Below, one piece after another: positions 1 to 7,939 of a DNA stretch of 64,000 nucleotides. Position 1 is the stretch's first letter. The number at the start of each line of letters is the position of its first letter. Made by a program: the position numbers and the translations under genes. This stretch comes from Kitasatospora humi (GTDB lineage Bacteria; Actinomycetota; Actinomycetes; Streptomycetales; Streptomycetaceae), in assembly GCF_020907985.1 (NCBI RefSeq), contig NZ_JAJJPA010000006.1, positions 202,628 to 266,627 of the forward strand, written 5' to 3'. Below the pieces are notes generated by a model, which did not search any database, was not told the origin of the DNA, and saw only the letters and a program-made list of their open reading frames with translations.

Positions 1-96
1 GCGCGGCGCGCCCGGGCGGATCGCGGGCGCGGGGGTGGTGGCGGCGGTGCGTGGCTCGGGGGCGCCGGCCTGCTTGCGCGGCTCACGAGCGTACAT
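1..96 (-). CDS. Partial hypothetical protein, N-terminus only
   Basis: A minus-strand frame opens with ATG at 96 and runs off the left edge, giving about 32 codons. The visible part starts MYAREPRK and is rich in Ala, Pro and Arg, like a disordered basic leader. No strong ribosome binding site is seen. Streptomycete proteins with this kind of start often continue into a DUF4157-type region, but that part is outside the window, so this is only a guess. It would lie downstream of, and on the same strand as, the flavoprotein gene at 390-1586. Confidence 0.3.
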   Translation of the reverse strand, partial: MYAREPRKQAGAPEPRTAATTPAPAIRPGAPR

Positions 97-223
97 GGCG
101 AGTGGGCTGCCTCTCGTCGCGGTGACGATCGGCAGCCTACGGGCGGGGCGGGGCGGACGGGGATGGACGTTGGGGCAGCGCGGGGGCGGGGCTGCTGCCC
201 TCGGGCATGCCCGAAGGCCGGTC

Positions 224-248
224 GGGCCGGCAGGGATCCTGCCGGCCC
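224..248. terminator. Strong stem-loop downstream of the flavoprotein gene
   Basis: Perfect 11-base arms (224-234 and 238-248, GGGCCGGCAGG and its complement) enclose a 3-base loop. It lies about 140 bases beyond the stop of the gene ending at 390, where a factor-independent terminator could sit. A 14-base palindrome, TCGGGCATGCCCGA, is at 201-214. The rest of 97-389 is G-rich with no credible gene. Confidence 0.5.
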
Positions 249-389
249 GCAGGCCGGGTGGCCGCGTCAGTGGCTCCCGGGGAGCCGCAGGGACGTCGGC
301 ACCCGGCGGTTGCCGGCCCCAGTCGTCTCCGTTGTTGCCTAAGATCCGCCCGACGCCGTGCGCCGGCCGACGGCGGAGCGGGGTGTGGG

Positions 390-1586
390 TCAGGCCATCA
401 CCTCGGCGGTCGAGCCCGCCTGGGCCCGCCCCTGCACGACGCGGCGGCGGCGGGTCGGCATCCCGAGCGTCGGGTTGGCGATGCTCCAGGCCGCGCCCTT
501 GCAGACCAGCTCCTTGTAGACGGCGGCCATCCGCCCGGTCAGGGCCGCCCGGACGGCGCGGTCGTCGGCGGTGACGTACTGGATCACGCCTTCCTTGCGG
601 CCCAGCGAGATGCACTGGTTGAAGTAGCGGATCGGCACCTTCGGGGGCTTCACGCCGGTCAGGCGTGCCGCGATGGCGTCGGCGGCCTGCCAGGCGGTGG
701 GGATGCCCGAGGCGCACGACATCCGCAGCGGCTTGTCGGCGGGGCCGGTCACCATGGCCGCGTCGCCGACGGCGTACACGTCCGGGTGGGAGACCGAGCG
801 CATGGTCGCGTCGACGACGATCTGGCCGGTGTCCGTGACGTCGAGAGCGGTGGCGCTCGCGATCGGGTGGACCGCGAAGCCGGTGGCCCACACGGTGACC
901 GCGGCGGGCAGGGCCGCGCCGTCGGCGGTGGTGACGCGGTCCGCTTCGACGCCGGTGACGGCGGTGTGCTCGTGCACGGTGATGCCGAGCCCGTCGAAGA
1001 CCTTGCGCAGGTGCCGCCGGCCCTTGGGACCGAGCCAGTCGCCGAGGCCGCCACGGGCGGCGAGGGCGACGTCGAGGTCCGGACGGGCCTCGGCGATCTC
1101 GGTCGCGGCCTCCACGCCGGTGAGGCCACCGCCCACGACGACCACGGGCTGTCCGGCGTCAAGGCGGGCCAGGCGCTCGCGCAACCGGAGCGCCCCGGGG
1201 CGACCGGCGATCTCGTGGGCGTGCTCGGCGGTGCCGGGGACGCCCTGGCTGTTCCAGCCGCTGCCGAGGGCGTACACGAGGGTGTCGTACTCCAACTCCC
1301 CGGTGCCGTGCACGTCGACGACGGCGACCGTCCTGCGGTCGACATCGACGCCGGTGACGTTCGCGAGCCTGAGTTCGACACCGGTGCCCGCGAACACCTC
1401 GCTGAACGGCCGGGCCTTGAGGTCCTGGCCGACCGCCAGCTGGTGCATCCGGACGCGCTCGACGAAGTCGGGCTCGGCGTTGACGAGGGTGATGGCCACG
1501 TCCGCGCGGTACAGCCGCTTGGCGAGGCGCCCGGCGGCGATCGCTCCGGCGTATCCGGCTCCGAGGACGATGACGCGGTGCTGCAT
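390..1586 (-). CDS. NDH-2-like FAD-dependent pyridine nucleotide oxidoreductase
   Basis: This 398-residue protein has the two-dinucleotide-fold architecture of type II NADH dehydrogenases and related disulfide reductases. An FAD-binding GxGxxG motif (VLGAGYAG) is near residue 7, and a second NAD(P)-binding motif (VVVGGGLTG) is near residue 150. The late FAD motif VYAVGDAA is also present. The family passes electrons from NAD(P)H through FAD to a quinone or other acceptor; the substrate here is unknown. ATG at 1586 follows GGAGCAGGG. The gene lies downstream of the ECF41-type sigma factor gene on the same strand, where ECF41 systems usually carry their partner redox or COE gene, so it is the likely target of that sigma. 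Confidence 0.85.
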   Translation of the reverse strand: MQHRVIVLGAGYAGAIAAGRLAKRLYRADVAITLVNAEPDFVERVRMHQLAVGQDLKARPFSEVFAGTGVELRLANVTGVDVDRRTVAVVDVHGTGELEYDTLVYALGSGWNSQGVPGTAEHAHEIAGRPGALRLRERLARLDAGQPVVVVGGGLTGVEAATEIAEARPDLDVALAARGGLGDWLGPKGRRHLRKVFDGLGITVHEHTAVTGVEADRVTTADGAALPAAVTVWATGFAVHPIASATALDVTDTGQIVVDATMRSVSHPDVYAVGDAAMVTGPADKPLRMSCASGIPTAWQAADAIAARLTGVKPPKVPIRYFNQCISLGRKEGVIQYVTADDRAVRAALTGRMAAVYKELVCKGAAWSIANPTLGMPTRRRRVVQGRAQAGSTAEVMA

Positions 1587-1630
1587 TTCCCTGCTCCTGT
1601 CTCTCGCGTGTCTCTCGCGGGTTCGCCCCT

Positions 1631-1659
1631 TGAACCGGGCAGCCCGCCGATTCCTGACA
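1631..1659 (-). promoter_or_regulatory. Candidate ECF-sigma promoter for the flavoprotein gene
   Basis: Reading on the minus strand, TGTCAGG (1653-1659) is followed after a 16-base spacer by GGTTCA (1631-1636), about 45 bases before the ATG at 1586. ECF41 sigma factors are reported to recognise a TGTCA-type -35 element. The -35 fits; the -10 does not match the reported CGTC well, so this is tentative. Confidence 0.35.
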
Positions 1660-1708
1660 GGAGAGTGGTGTGAAGCAGCTCACAGCCGGCGCAGAAGACT
1701 CAGAAGGC

Positions 1709-2653
1709 TCAGAAGGCGATGAGCAGGGGCTCCCCGTGATCGGAGGCCGCCCACTGCTGAGTCGCGCGGTGGAGCTTGTCGGGATTGACCTGGTTGCGGA
1801 ACGCGGCGATGCCCTCGGCGGTGATCTCCAGGAACATGACGCCGACGACCCGGCCCTCGACGACCGCCACGACCACGGGCTCGCGGTTGACTGCCGTGAC
1901 ATGGACCTCGACGGAGCCGCCGAGCATGGCGGCCTTGGCCGGGCCGGGCGTGAAGAGGCCCCGCATGAACTTGGCGACGGCGAGAGCGCCCTCGACCGCC
2001 TTGGCACGGGCCGGGATCTTCCCGCCGCCGTCACCGATCGCGACGACGTCCGCCGTGAGCAGCCGCACGAGCGGCTCGGTCCGGCCGCTGGTGGCAGCCG
2101 CCAGGAACTCCTCGACCACCCGCCGGGCGGCGGCCGTGTCGATCTCGGTGCGGACCTTGCCGTCCGCGACGTGCTTCTTGGCGCGGTGGAAGAGCTGCTG
2201 GCTGGCGGCCTCGGTGATGTCGAGGATCTCGGCGATCTCCCGGTGCGGGTAGTCGAACGCCTCCCGGAGCACGTACACGGCCCGCTCGTTGGGCGAGAGG
2301 CGCTCCATGAGCGTGAGGACGGCGTACGAGACCGACTCGCGCTGCTCGACGGTGTCGGTCGGGCCGAGCATCGGGTCCCCGGCGAGCAGCGGCTCGGGCA
2401 GCCACTGGCCCACATAGGTCTCGCGTCGGGCGCGGGCCGAGGTGAGCTGGTTGAGGCACACGTTGGTGACGACCTTGGTCAGCCACGCCTCGGGGACCTC
2501 GATGTGCTGGACGTCAGCGGCCTGCCAGCGCAGGAAGGTCTCCTGCGCGGCGTCCTCCGCCTCGCTCGCGGACCCGAGGAGACGGTAGGCGATGGCCTCC
2601 AGGCGGGGCCTGAAGGCCTCGAACCGCTCCACGTCGACCATGTTCAGCGCCAT
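1709..2653 (-). CDS. ECF41-type (SigJ-like) RNA polymerase sigma factor with SnoaL-like extension
   Basis: The 314 residues comprise sigma region 2 (about 10-80), region 4 (about 115-165) and a C-terminal SnoaL-like domain (about 175-314). Three signature motifs described for ECF41 are present: WLPEP in the linker, DGGGK in the extension and NPDKL near the C-terminus. In this family the extension acts as a built-in regulator in place of a separate anti-sigma factor, and no anti-sigma gene is nearby. A TACGAT hexamer ends 7 bases before the ATG with no clear ribosome binding site, suggesting a leaderless transcript. The neighbouring flavoprotein gene is the likely regulon member. Confidence 0.92.
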   Translation of the reverse strand: MALNMVDVERFEAFRPRLEAIAYRLLGSASEAEDAAQETFLRWQAADVQHIEVPEAWLTKVVTNVCLNQLTSARARRETYVGQWLPEPLLAGDPMLGPTDTVEQRESVSYAVLTLMERLSPNERAVYVLREAFDYPHREIAEILDITEAASQQLFHRAKKHVADGKVRTEIDTAAARRVVEEFLAAATSGRTEPLVRLLTADVVAIGDGGGKIPARAKAVEGALAVAKFMRGLFTPGPAKAAMLGGSVEVHVTAVNREPVVVAVVEGRVVGVMFLEITAEGIAAFRNQVNPDKLHRATQQWAASDHGEPLLIAF

Positions 2654-2728
2654 GGCCCCGATCGTAGAGGAGGCGGGTGCCCGTCGGTGCCATCGGCCAC
2701 TGGCGGGGTTGCTCGGGCGGCGGTGGCG

Positions 2729-2920
2729 TCAGAGCAGGTGGTCCGCCTTGCCGGCCTTGATGTCCAGGATCAGGGTACGCAGGGCGGCGAGGGAGTCGGT
2801 GATGGCGTGCTGCTCCTGGCCGTTGACGGCGATGTAGGCGTTGCCGTCGGCATCGGTGCCGAGGCGGAAGCAGGAGTTACCCTCGCCGCAGAACGAATCT
2901 TCCCAAGTGATGTCCGGCAT
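2729..2920 (-). CDS. DUF397-like small protein, tandem copy 4
   Basis: A 63-residue protein and the last of four tandem paralogues downstream of an XRE regulator gene. The pattern resembles DUF397 proteins: Trp near the N-terminus, a GNxC segment, a hydrophobic strand, a serine-rich turn and an IKAGKxD end. It differs from copies 1-3 mainly in residues 8-16 and in having Thr41. Cys11 and Cys17 are shared by all copies. The ATG at 2920 is preferred over an upstream in-frame start because it matches the other copies. It ends in TGA, whereas the others end in TAG. DUF397 proteins are usually small partners of XRE/DUF5753 regulators. Confidence 0.8.
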   Translation of the reverse strand: MPDITWEDSFCGEGNSCFRLGTDADGNAYIAVNGQEQHAITDSLAALRTLILDIKAGKADHLL

Positions 2921-2983
2921 GTGGCGCGCCTCCGTCGGGACTTGCCGGGACTGCACGAGCGCGGCAGCCTTGGCTGCTGGGGC

Positions 2984-3175
2984 CTACAGCAGATGGTCCG
3001 CCTTGCCCGTCTTGATGTCCAGGATCAGGGTGCGCAGGGCGGCGAGGGAGTCCGAGATGGCATGCTGCTCCTGGCCGTTGACGGCGATGTAGGCGTTGCC
3101 GTCGGCATCGGTGCCGAGGCGGAAGCAGGAGTTGCCCTCGGCACAGAAAGGGGCTTCCCAAGTGATGTCGGGCAT
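2984..3175 (-). CDS. DUF397-like small protein, tandem copy 3
   Basis: A 63-residue paralogue in the tandem array. From residue 17 onward it is identical to copy 1 except for Thr56 in place of Ala. The N-terminal segment is its own variant (EAPFCAEGNSC). A GGGAGG ribosome binding site lies in the 63-64 base spacer that is repeated with each copy. It is probably co-transcribed with the XRE gene upstream. Confidence 0.8.
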   Translation of the reverse strand: MPDITWEAPFCAEGNSCFRLGTDADGNAYIAVNGQEQHAISDSLAALRTLILDIKTGKADHLL

Positions 3176-3239
3176 TTCGGTGTGCCTCCCGTTGGGACGT
3201 GCCGGGACTGCACGTTGCGGCAGCCCCGGCTGCTGGGGC

Positions 3240-3431
3240 CTACAGCAGATGGTCCGCCTTGCCCGCCTTGATGTCCAGGATCAGGGTGCGCAGGGCGGCG
3301 AGGGAGTCCGAGATGGCGTGCTGCTCCTGGCCGTTGACGGCGATGTAGGCATTGCCATCGGGGTCAGTGCCGAGGCGGAAGCAGTTGTTGCCCTCGGCAC
3401 AGGAAGGGTCTTCCCAAGCGATGTCGGGCAT
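3240..3431 (-). CDS. DUF397-like small protein, tandem copy 2
   Basis: A 63-residue paralogue. Its distinguishing residues are Ala5, Ser10, Asn16 and Pro24; the rest of the protein matches the other copies. It is preceded by GGGAGG and a duplicated spacer containing the short inverted repeat AGCCGGGGCT. Differences between copies cluster in the first third, while the last two thirds are nearly invariant at both protein and DNA level. Confidence 0.8.
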   Translation of the reverse strand: MPDIAWEDPSCAEGNNCFRLGTDPDGNAYIAVNGQEQHAISDSLAALRTLILDIKAGKADHLL

Positions 3432-3495
3432 TCGGTGCGCCTCCCGTTGGGACGAGCCGGGACTGCACGAGCACGACAGCCCCGGCTGCTGGGGC

Positions 3496-3687
3496 CTACA
3501 GCAGATGGTCCGCCTTGCCCGCCTTGATGTCCAGGATCAGGGTCCGCAGGGCGGCCAGGGAGTCCGAGATGGCGTGCTGCTCCTGGCCGTTGACGGCGAT
3601 GTAGGCATTGCCATCGGCATCGGTGCCGAGGCGGAAGCAGTTGCCAGAGTCCTGGCAGAACGGGGGTTCCCAAGTGATGTCAGCCAT
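3496..3687 (-). CDS. DUF397-like small protein, tandem copy 1 (regulator-proximal)
   Basis: The first and most divergent copy at the N-terminus (Ala2, Pro8, and a QDSGNC segment before Phe18), again 63 residues. Its ATG lies 9 bases after the stop of the XRE/DUF5753 gene, the usual arrangement of a DUF397 gene with its regulator. The other three copies look like later duplications of this unit. A direct regulator contact is inferred from family context only. Confidence 0.82.
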   Translation of the reverse strand: MADITWEPPFCQDSGNCFRLGTDADGNAYIAVNGQEQHAISDSLAALRTLILDIKAGKADHLL

Positions 3688-3696
3688 TGGTGTCTC

Positions 3697-4548
3697 CTAT
3701 AGCTCGCGTGCGATGCTGTGGATCAGGCTACGGCTCTCTTCAGTCGACAAAGCAACCCGCTGCATCTGATCCAACTGGAGCGCAAACTTTCGCAGTTGCG
3801 CGTCCACGTGCAGGAACTCGGCAACCATCGTGCGATCCAGCTGTACGACGTCCAGGCTCGGCACATCGGCCGCGGCATAGAGAATGGTCTGCCCGGAGCC
3901 AGGGAAGGCTCCGGCTGAGAACGGGATGACCTGCACTGTGACACCATCCCGCTCTGCCATCTCCAGGATGCTCTGCAACTGTTGCCTCAGAGCCTTCCGG
4001 CCTCCAACCTCGATGCGCAGTGCCGCCTCATGAATTATGGCCGCATACGACGGCGGGTCGGCCCGATCGAGCACCTGTCGACGTTGAACGCGGTGCGCCA
4101 CCCGAGCATCGAACTCATCTGATGGAAGCTCTGGAATCGCCGCCGCGAACAGGGCGCGTGCGTACGCCTCTGTCTGAAAGGGCCCGGGGATATGAGTCAT
4201 AGTGCTCATCCGGAGCCCCTTCGCGAACCATTCAAGTTCCGCGATGTCCAGAAAAGTTGGCGGCAGGATCCCCCGGTACTCCTCCCACCACCCGACCGTG
4301 CGCTCGCCGGCCATCCGCACAAGCGCCTCGACCAACGCCGAGTCCGTGCAGTCGTAGTTGCACGCCAACCGTCGCACCCGCTCGGGACTGATCCCGTGAC
4401 GTCCCGCCTCGGTGTTCGTGATCACGGTCCGATTCGTGGCCAGCACGGCGGCCGCCTGCTCCGTGGACATCCCGGCAGCCTCACGCAGCTTGCGAAGCTC
4501 GACGCCGAGGCGTTGCTGACGGGCCGTCGGGTTACTCCTGGGTGGCAT
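3697..4548 (-). CDS. XRE-family regulator with DUF5753 domain (whiJ-type)
   Basis: A 283-residue protein with an N-terminal helix-turn-helix (about residues 12-70, including EQAAAVLATNRTVITNTEAG) and a DUF5753 domain from about 90 to the end. ATG at 4548 is chosen because GAGAGGGG precedes it; an upstream in-frame start at 4605 lacks this. In streptomycetes such regulators occur with a DUF397 gene and an HATPase gene, as in the whiJ locus, and both are present here: four DUF397-like genes downstream and a divergent HATPase at 4809. The ligand and operator are unknown. Confidence 0.88.
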   Translation of the reverse strand: MPPRSNPTARQQRLGVELRKLREAAGMSTEQAAAVLATNRTVITNTEAGRHGISPERVRRLACNYDCTDSALVEALVRMAGERTVGWWEEYRGILPPTFLDIAELEWFAKGLRMSTMTHIPGPFQTEAYARALFAAAIPELPSDEFDARVAHRVQRRQVLDRADPPSYAAIIHEAALRIEVGGRKALRQQLQSILEMAERDGVTVQVIPFSAGAFPGSGQTILYAAADVPSLDVVQLDRTMVAEFLHVDAQLRKFALQLDQMQRVALSTEESRSLIHSIAREL

Positions 4549-4808
4549 GTGTCCCCTCTCCGCGCATGACGCCCAGTGTGCCCCGATTCCGGATCGCTGG
4601 TCCATCTCAGCAGATCCCGTGGAACATGTTTCCCCGATGCTCTACCTTGAGTGTTGCAGGAGTCACATACGGCTACCCCCGGAAGTGCACCGCGCGAGCA
4701 TGCCCGCCTTCCCTGGGACCGGTATGCCCGCGCCCAGGGAGGCAGGCCACCGGCAGGCCGCCGCAATCAACAGCACAATCACCCCCGCGCCCTGACTTGG
4801 AGTCAGCC

Positions 4809-5282
4809 ATGCCCGGAACCCAGCTCACCACGCTCACCGCCACCTCCGCCACCTCCACCCCCTCCCCCGCCGCCCACCTCCTCCCCGCCCTGCCCCGGCA
4901 CTGGCGCTTCCCGGCCGAGCCCGCGTCCGTCCCGCGCGCCCGGCGTGCGCTCTCGGACGCGCTCCCCGACCACTGCCCCGCGCAACTCGCCTACGAGCTG
5001 CGCCTGCTCGCCACCGAACTCGTCACCAACGCCGTCCGCCACGGCGCCGACCCCGACGAGGACGAACTGATCGAACTCTCCTTCTGGATCGCCGACGGCC
5101 ACTACTGGCTCGCCGTCTCCGACCCCTCCCCCACCAGGCCCGTCCTCAAGCGCCCCGCCCCGGACACCGAGACCGGGCGCGGCCTGCTCCTCGTCGAGTC
5201 GCTCAGCGACGCCTGGGGCGTCAAGTCCCGCCCCACCCGCGGCAAGTCCGTCATCGCCGGCATCCGCCTCGCCACCCCCTGA
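4809..5282 (+). CDS. ATP-binding (HATPase, anti-sigma-factor-like) protein
   Basis: A 157-residue single-domain GHKL ATPase of the RsbW-like type common in streptomycetes. The N box ELVTNAVRHGAD is near residue 78 and the G box TETGRGLLLVESLSDAWG near residue 120. A short Ala/Thr/Ser/Pro-rich N-terminus precedes the fold. Such proteins bind ATP and can act as serine kinases or anti-sigma factors; the partner is unknown. It is divergent from the XRE gene and completes a whiJ-type trio. The 4549-4808 interval must hold both promoters; no convincing -35/-10 pair was found. Confidence 0.85.
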   Translation: MPGTQLTTLTATSATSTPSPAAHLLPALPRHWRFPAEPASVPRARRALSDALPDHCPAQLAYELRLLATELVTNAVRHGADPDEDELIELSFWIADGHYWLAVSDPSPTRPVLKRPAPDTETGRGLLLVESLSDAWGVKSRPTRGKSVIAGIRLATP

Positions 5283-5325
5283 CGCCGCCCACCACCTCCA
5301 CCACCGACCCCGCCCCGCTCCCCTG

Positions 5326-5343
5326 CCGGAGCGTCCGCTCCGG
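5326..5343. terminator. Stem-loop after the HATPase gene
   Basis: CCGGAGCG and CGCTCCGG form a perfect 8-base-pair stem with a 2-base loop, 43 bases past the stop at 5282. It is suitable as a terminator for the upstream gene. Confidence 0.4.
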
Positions 5344-5368
5344 GTGTCCGGGGCCATGCCTGGCAGGG

Positions 5369-5414
5369 GTTGACCACGGTTCCGTTGACCACGATGCCGT
5401 TGATCACGTGATCA
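5369..5414. repeat. 15-bp direct repeats and a 14-bp palindrome in an intergenic region
   Basis: GTTGACCACGGTTCC (5369-5383) is followed directly by GTTGACCACGATGCC (5384-5398) and a third, altered copy starting GTTGATCACG. The third copy overlaps the perfect palindrome TGATCACGTGATCA (5401-5414). The surrounding 5283-5589 interval has no credible gene. The role is unknown; a regulator-binding cluster for the gene at 5590 is possible. Confidence 0.6.
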
Positions 5415-5589
5415 CGATGCCATGGGCAGGTCGCCGAGGCCGCCCGTGAGCTCGCCGGTCGACGGCCCGGCGCCCCCTCGGTCGTGACCGCGGGCGCGCT
5501 CGTCGTCCGGGCGATTCGGTCCGGCCGTCCGGACGACCGGGCGGGGTGTCGAGCACCGTACCGACGTTCCGGTCCGCCCATAGTGCGAT

Positions 5590-6801
5590 ATGACACGAAC
5601 CCGCATTGCTCTGCTCTGCGCCACCTCGCTGATCGCCCCCGCCCTCCAGACCTCGGCGGCCACCGCCGCCACGGTCGCCGACCTCCGCGACGCACACCGA
5701 TGCGTCAGCTCGCCCCACCCCGCTCACGGGCCCGGTCGGCAGGTACTCGACATCGCAGAAAGGGTGAAGCACGACCAGGACCTGAACTCCGTGATCCTCC
5801 GTGTCACCAAGGACGGCCGGGAAGTTGTCACCGCCGCGCTCGGCGAGTCCATGACCAGCGTCCCCGCCGAGCCGGACATGCACTTCCGGGCCGGCTCGGT
5901 CGCCATCGCCTACATGGGCACCGTCCTGCTCCAGCTGGCCGATGAGCACCGGATCAGCCTGGACGACACGATCGACCACTGGCTGCCGGAGGTGCCGCAC
6001 GCCCACCGGATCACCCTGCGGATGCTCGGCAGTTCCACCTCGGGCCTGCGGGACTACGTCACCGACCCCGACTTCGTGGCCGAGCTGGAGGCCCACCCGT
6101 TCAAGCACTGGACGCCGGAGGAGGTGGTCGGCATCTCCACCAGCCACCCGCTGCTGTACCGGCCCGGCACCAACTGGAGCTACTCGCACGCCAACTTCCA
6201 GTTGCTCGGCGCCGCGCTGGAACGGATCACCGACACGCCGCTCGACCAGTTGCTGAAGGAGCGCGTGATGGGCCCGCTCGGGCTGCACGGCACCCGCAAC
6301 AGCTACACCCCGCAGATCCCCTCCCCGGTGCTGCACGCCTTCACCTCGGAGCGCGGCACCTACGAGGAGTCCACCTTCTGGAACCCGTCCTGGACCACCG
6401 CGCCCGGTGCCGTGATCACCACCCAGATCTGCGACCTGGCGCGCTCGGCGGAGGCGATCGGCTCCGGCGAACTGCTCTCCCACCACGGCTACCGGGAGCT
6501 GCTCGACCCGGGGACGGTGGGGCTCGGCACGCCCACCCCGGACTGCCCCGCAAGCGTCTGCCTGCCCCAGACCGAGGAGACCCACTACGGGACGGGCGTG
6601 CTGGTACTGAACCACTGGGTGGCGCAGAACCCGTCGTTCTCCGGCTACGCCGCCGTCCAGGCGTACCTGCCGGAGGAGCACCTGGCCATCGCGGTCTCCA
6701 CCACGGAGGGCCCGCACACCACCGAGGTCAACCCCGCCCAGACGGTCGCGGAGGAGATCTCAGCCGCGCTCGCCCCCGATCACCCGCTGAGCTTCGGCTG
6801 A
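5590..6801 (+). CDS. Secreted beta-lactamase-fold protein, probably catalytically degenerate
   Basis: A 403-residue protein with a signal peptide (about residues 1-27) and the fold of class C beta-lactamases and D-Ala-D-Ala carboxypeptidases. The usual SxxK active-site motif reads S-V-A-I near residue 103 (FRAGSVAIAYMG), so the catalytic lysine is missing. The second motif reads Y-S-H instead of Y-x-N (WSYSHANF). The rest aligns with the family over its full length, for example GLRDYVTDP and the PLGL segment. It may bind peptidoglycan-like ligands without hydrolysis or use other chemistry. It faces the secreted-protein gene across a terminator. Confidence 0.82.
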   Translation: MTRTRIALLCATSLIAPALQTSAATAATVADLRDAHRCVSSPHPAHGPGRQVLDIAERVKHDQDLNSVILRVTKDGREVVTAALGESMTSVPAEPDMHFRAGSVAIAYMGTVLLQLADEHRISLDDTIDHWLPEVPHAHRITLRMLGSSTSGLRDYVTDPDFVAELEAHPFKHWTPEEVVGISTSHPLLYRPGTNWSYSHANFQLLGAALERITDTPLDQLLKERVMGPLGLHGTRNSYTPQIPSPVLHAFTSERGTYEESTFWNPSWTTAPGAVITTQICDLARSAEAIGSGELLSHHGYRELLDPGTVGLGTPTPDCPASVCLPQTEETHYGTGVLVLNHWVAQNPSFSGYAAVQAYLPEEHLAIAVSTTEGPHTTEVNPAQTVAEEISAALAPDHPLSFG

Positions 6802-6819
6802 GCTCGTCAACGACCTGTC

Positions 6820-6878
6820 ACGACGCCGCCCGCCGCTGAGCGCCCCCGGGCGCCCGGCGGCGAAAGCGGTGGCGTCGT
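6820..6878. terminator. Bidirectional terminator between convergent genes
   Basis: ACGACGCC (6820-6827) pairs with GGCGTCGT (6871-6878), and further GC-rich complementary segments lie inside. It sits between genes ending at 6801 (plus) and 6959 (minus). Confidence 0.55.
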
Positions 6879-6958
6879 GCGCACAGCGCGTAGTCCTGTC
6901 AGCGGTCCTGGAGGCTTCGATGCAGTGGCGATGCGCGGCCCTCGGCCGTGGCGTTGGC

Positions 6959-7753
6959 TCAGAGTGCCACGGTCGCGGTCTTGATGACGCATTTGCGTCC
7001 ATCGGCGACTGACCGCACGCCGGACACGCCGGGCACCGCAGCCCAACTACCGCACGTGCTGCCGCCGTCCGCCTTCGCGAAGGTGACCGTCGTGTGGGAG
7101 AAGGAGAGCGGCCCGGCGAACGGTGCGCCGTCGTAGTTCTCTATGTAGAACATCACACGGTTCTGCGCCTGGCCCTGGAGACCGAAACTGAAGGAGGCGC
7201 GCTTCGCCCCGTCGGCGACGGTCTGGACCCACTGGCCACTGGCCGAGTCCAGTTTCATGTCGACCTCCAGCCTGTCGCCGGGTTTCACCAGCATTGCCGG
7301 ACCGGAGAAACAGCCCTCGTACCCGGGATCGCTCCCCAGCGTGTTGACGTACTGACCGGATATCCACCACGAGGAGTACGCGTCACTGTCAGCAGGCTTA
7401 CCCGCCGCAGGCGCGCAGCTTGGCCCCCAGGTCAGGACCGGCTGTAGCACCCCCGTACCGATCGGCTCGAAGTTCACTCCGTCACTCACGGGTTCGAGTC
7501 CGGGCCAGAGAAACGTGGTGCCGACCTCGGACGGCTTCGGCGGGACCACGAAACCGGTCTTCAGCTCGACGATCTGGTTCGAAGCCGGCGCGTAGAGGTT
7601 CACCCGGCCTTGGTCGTGCACCGCTCCCGCAGTGCCGCGGAGCTGCCCGTCGCCGGGCTTGTCGGCGGCCTCAGCCGTGGCGCTGGAGAGCACCGACGTC
7701 GCGGCCAGCAAAGCTCCTGCACAGACGGCGACCAACGTCCTCGCACGCATCAT
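6959..7753 (-). CDS. Secreted protein of unknown function
   Basis: A 264-residue protein with a typical signal peptide ending near AEA (about residue 30). The mature part is rich in aromatic residues and beta-strand-like segments (TTFLWPGLEP, VLQPVLTWG, SSWWISGQYV, RVMFYIENYDG). Four cysteines could form two disulfides. The pattern recalls secreted jelly-roll proteins such as ConA-like lectins or G1 peptidases, but no catalytic signature was confirmed, so no function is assigned. Start ATG 7753 is preferred because GGAG precedes it by 5 bases; a second ATG follows immediately. Confidence 0.75.
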   Translation of the reverse strand: MMRARTLVAVCAGALLAATSVLSSATAEAADKPGDGQLRGTAGAVHDQGRVNLYAPASNQIVELKTGFVVPPKPSEVGTTFLWPGLEPVSDGVNFEPIGTGVLQPVLTWGPSCAPAAGKPADSDAYSSWWISGQYVNTLGSDPGYEGCFSGPAMLVKPGDRLEVDMKLDSASGQWVQTVADGAKRASFSFGLQGQAQNRVMFYIENYDGAPFAGPLSFSHTTVTFAKADGGSTCGSWAAVPGVSGVRSVADGRKCVIKTATVAL

Positions 7754-7939
7754 TTCCACTCCGTCGGTGAATGGTGGCGTCAACTGATCCTGAGGCACGG
7801 GACGATGCGGCCGGGCAGGGCACCGGCCACAGCTGCGGCTGGGAGGCAGGTCAACCCGCTTCGCAGAGATGCCCGTTCACAGTTCTCCGTGTCAGGACAG
7901 GATGACAGCGGGCAGTTGATCCGCAAGCCCCTCACTCTG

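Larger units (their letters stand above)
2729..3687 (-). repeat. Four-copy 256-bp tandem gene amplification
   Basis: The gene plus its spacer recurs with start-to-start distances of 255, 256 and 256 bases. Both the coding part (192 bases) and most of the 63-64 base spacer, including the ribosome binding site, are duplicated. The array begins directly after the XRE regulator gene. Confidence 0.9.

Noticed and set aside
207..1673. Plus-strand frame across the flavoprotein gene
   Set aside because: It is antisense to a protein with intact FAD and NAD motifs and has no domain of its own.
2729..3687. Four unrelated small ORFs or non-coding repeats
   Set aside because: Each unit keeps the reading frame, a ribosome binding site and near-identical protein ends, so real tandem genes fit better.
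5399..5414. Replication origin or attachment site
   Set aside because: Three short repeats and one palindrome without dnaA, parAB, integrase or tRNA nearby are not enough.
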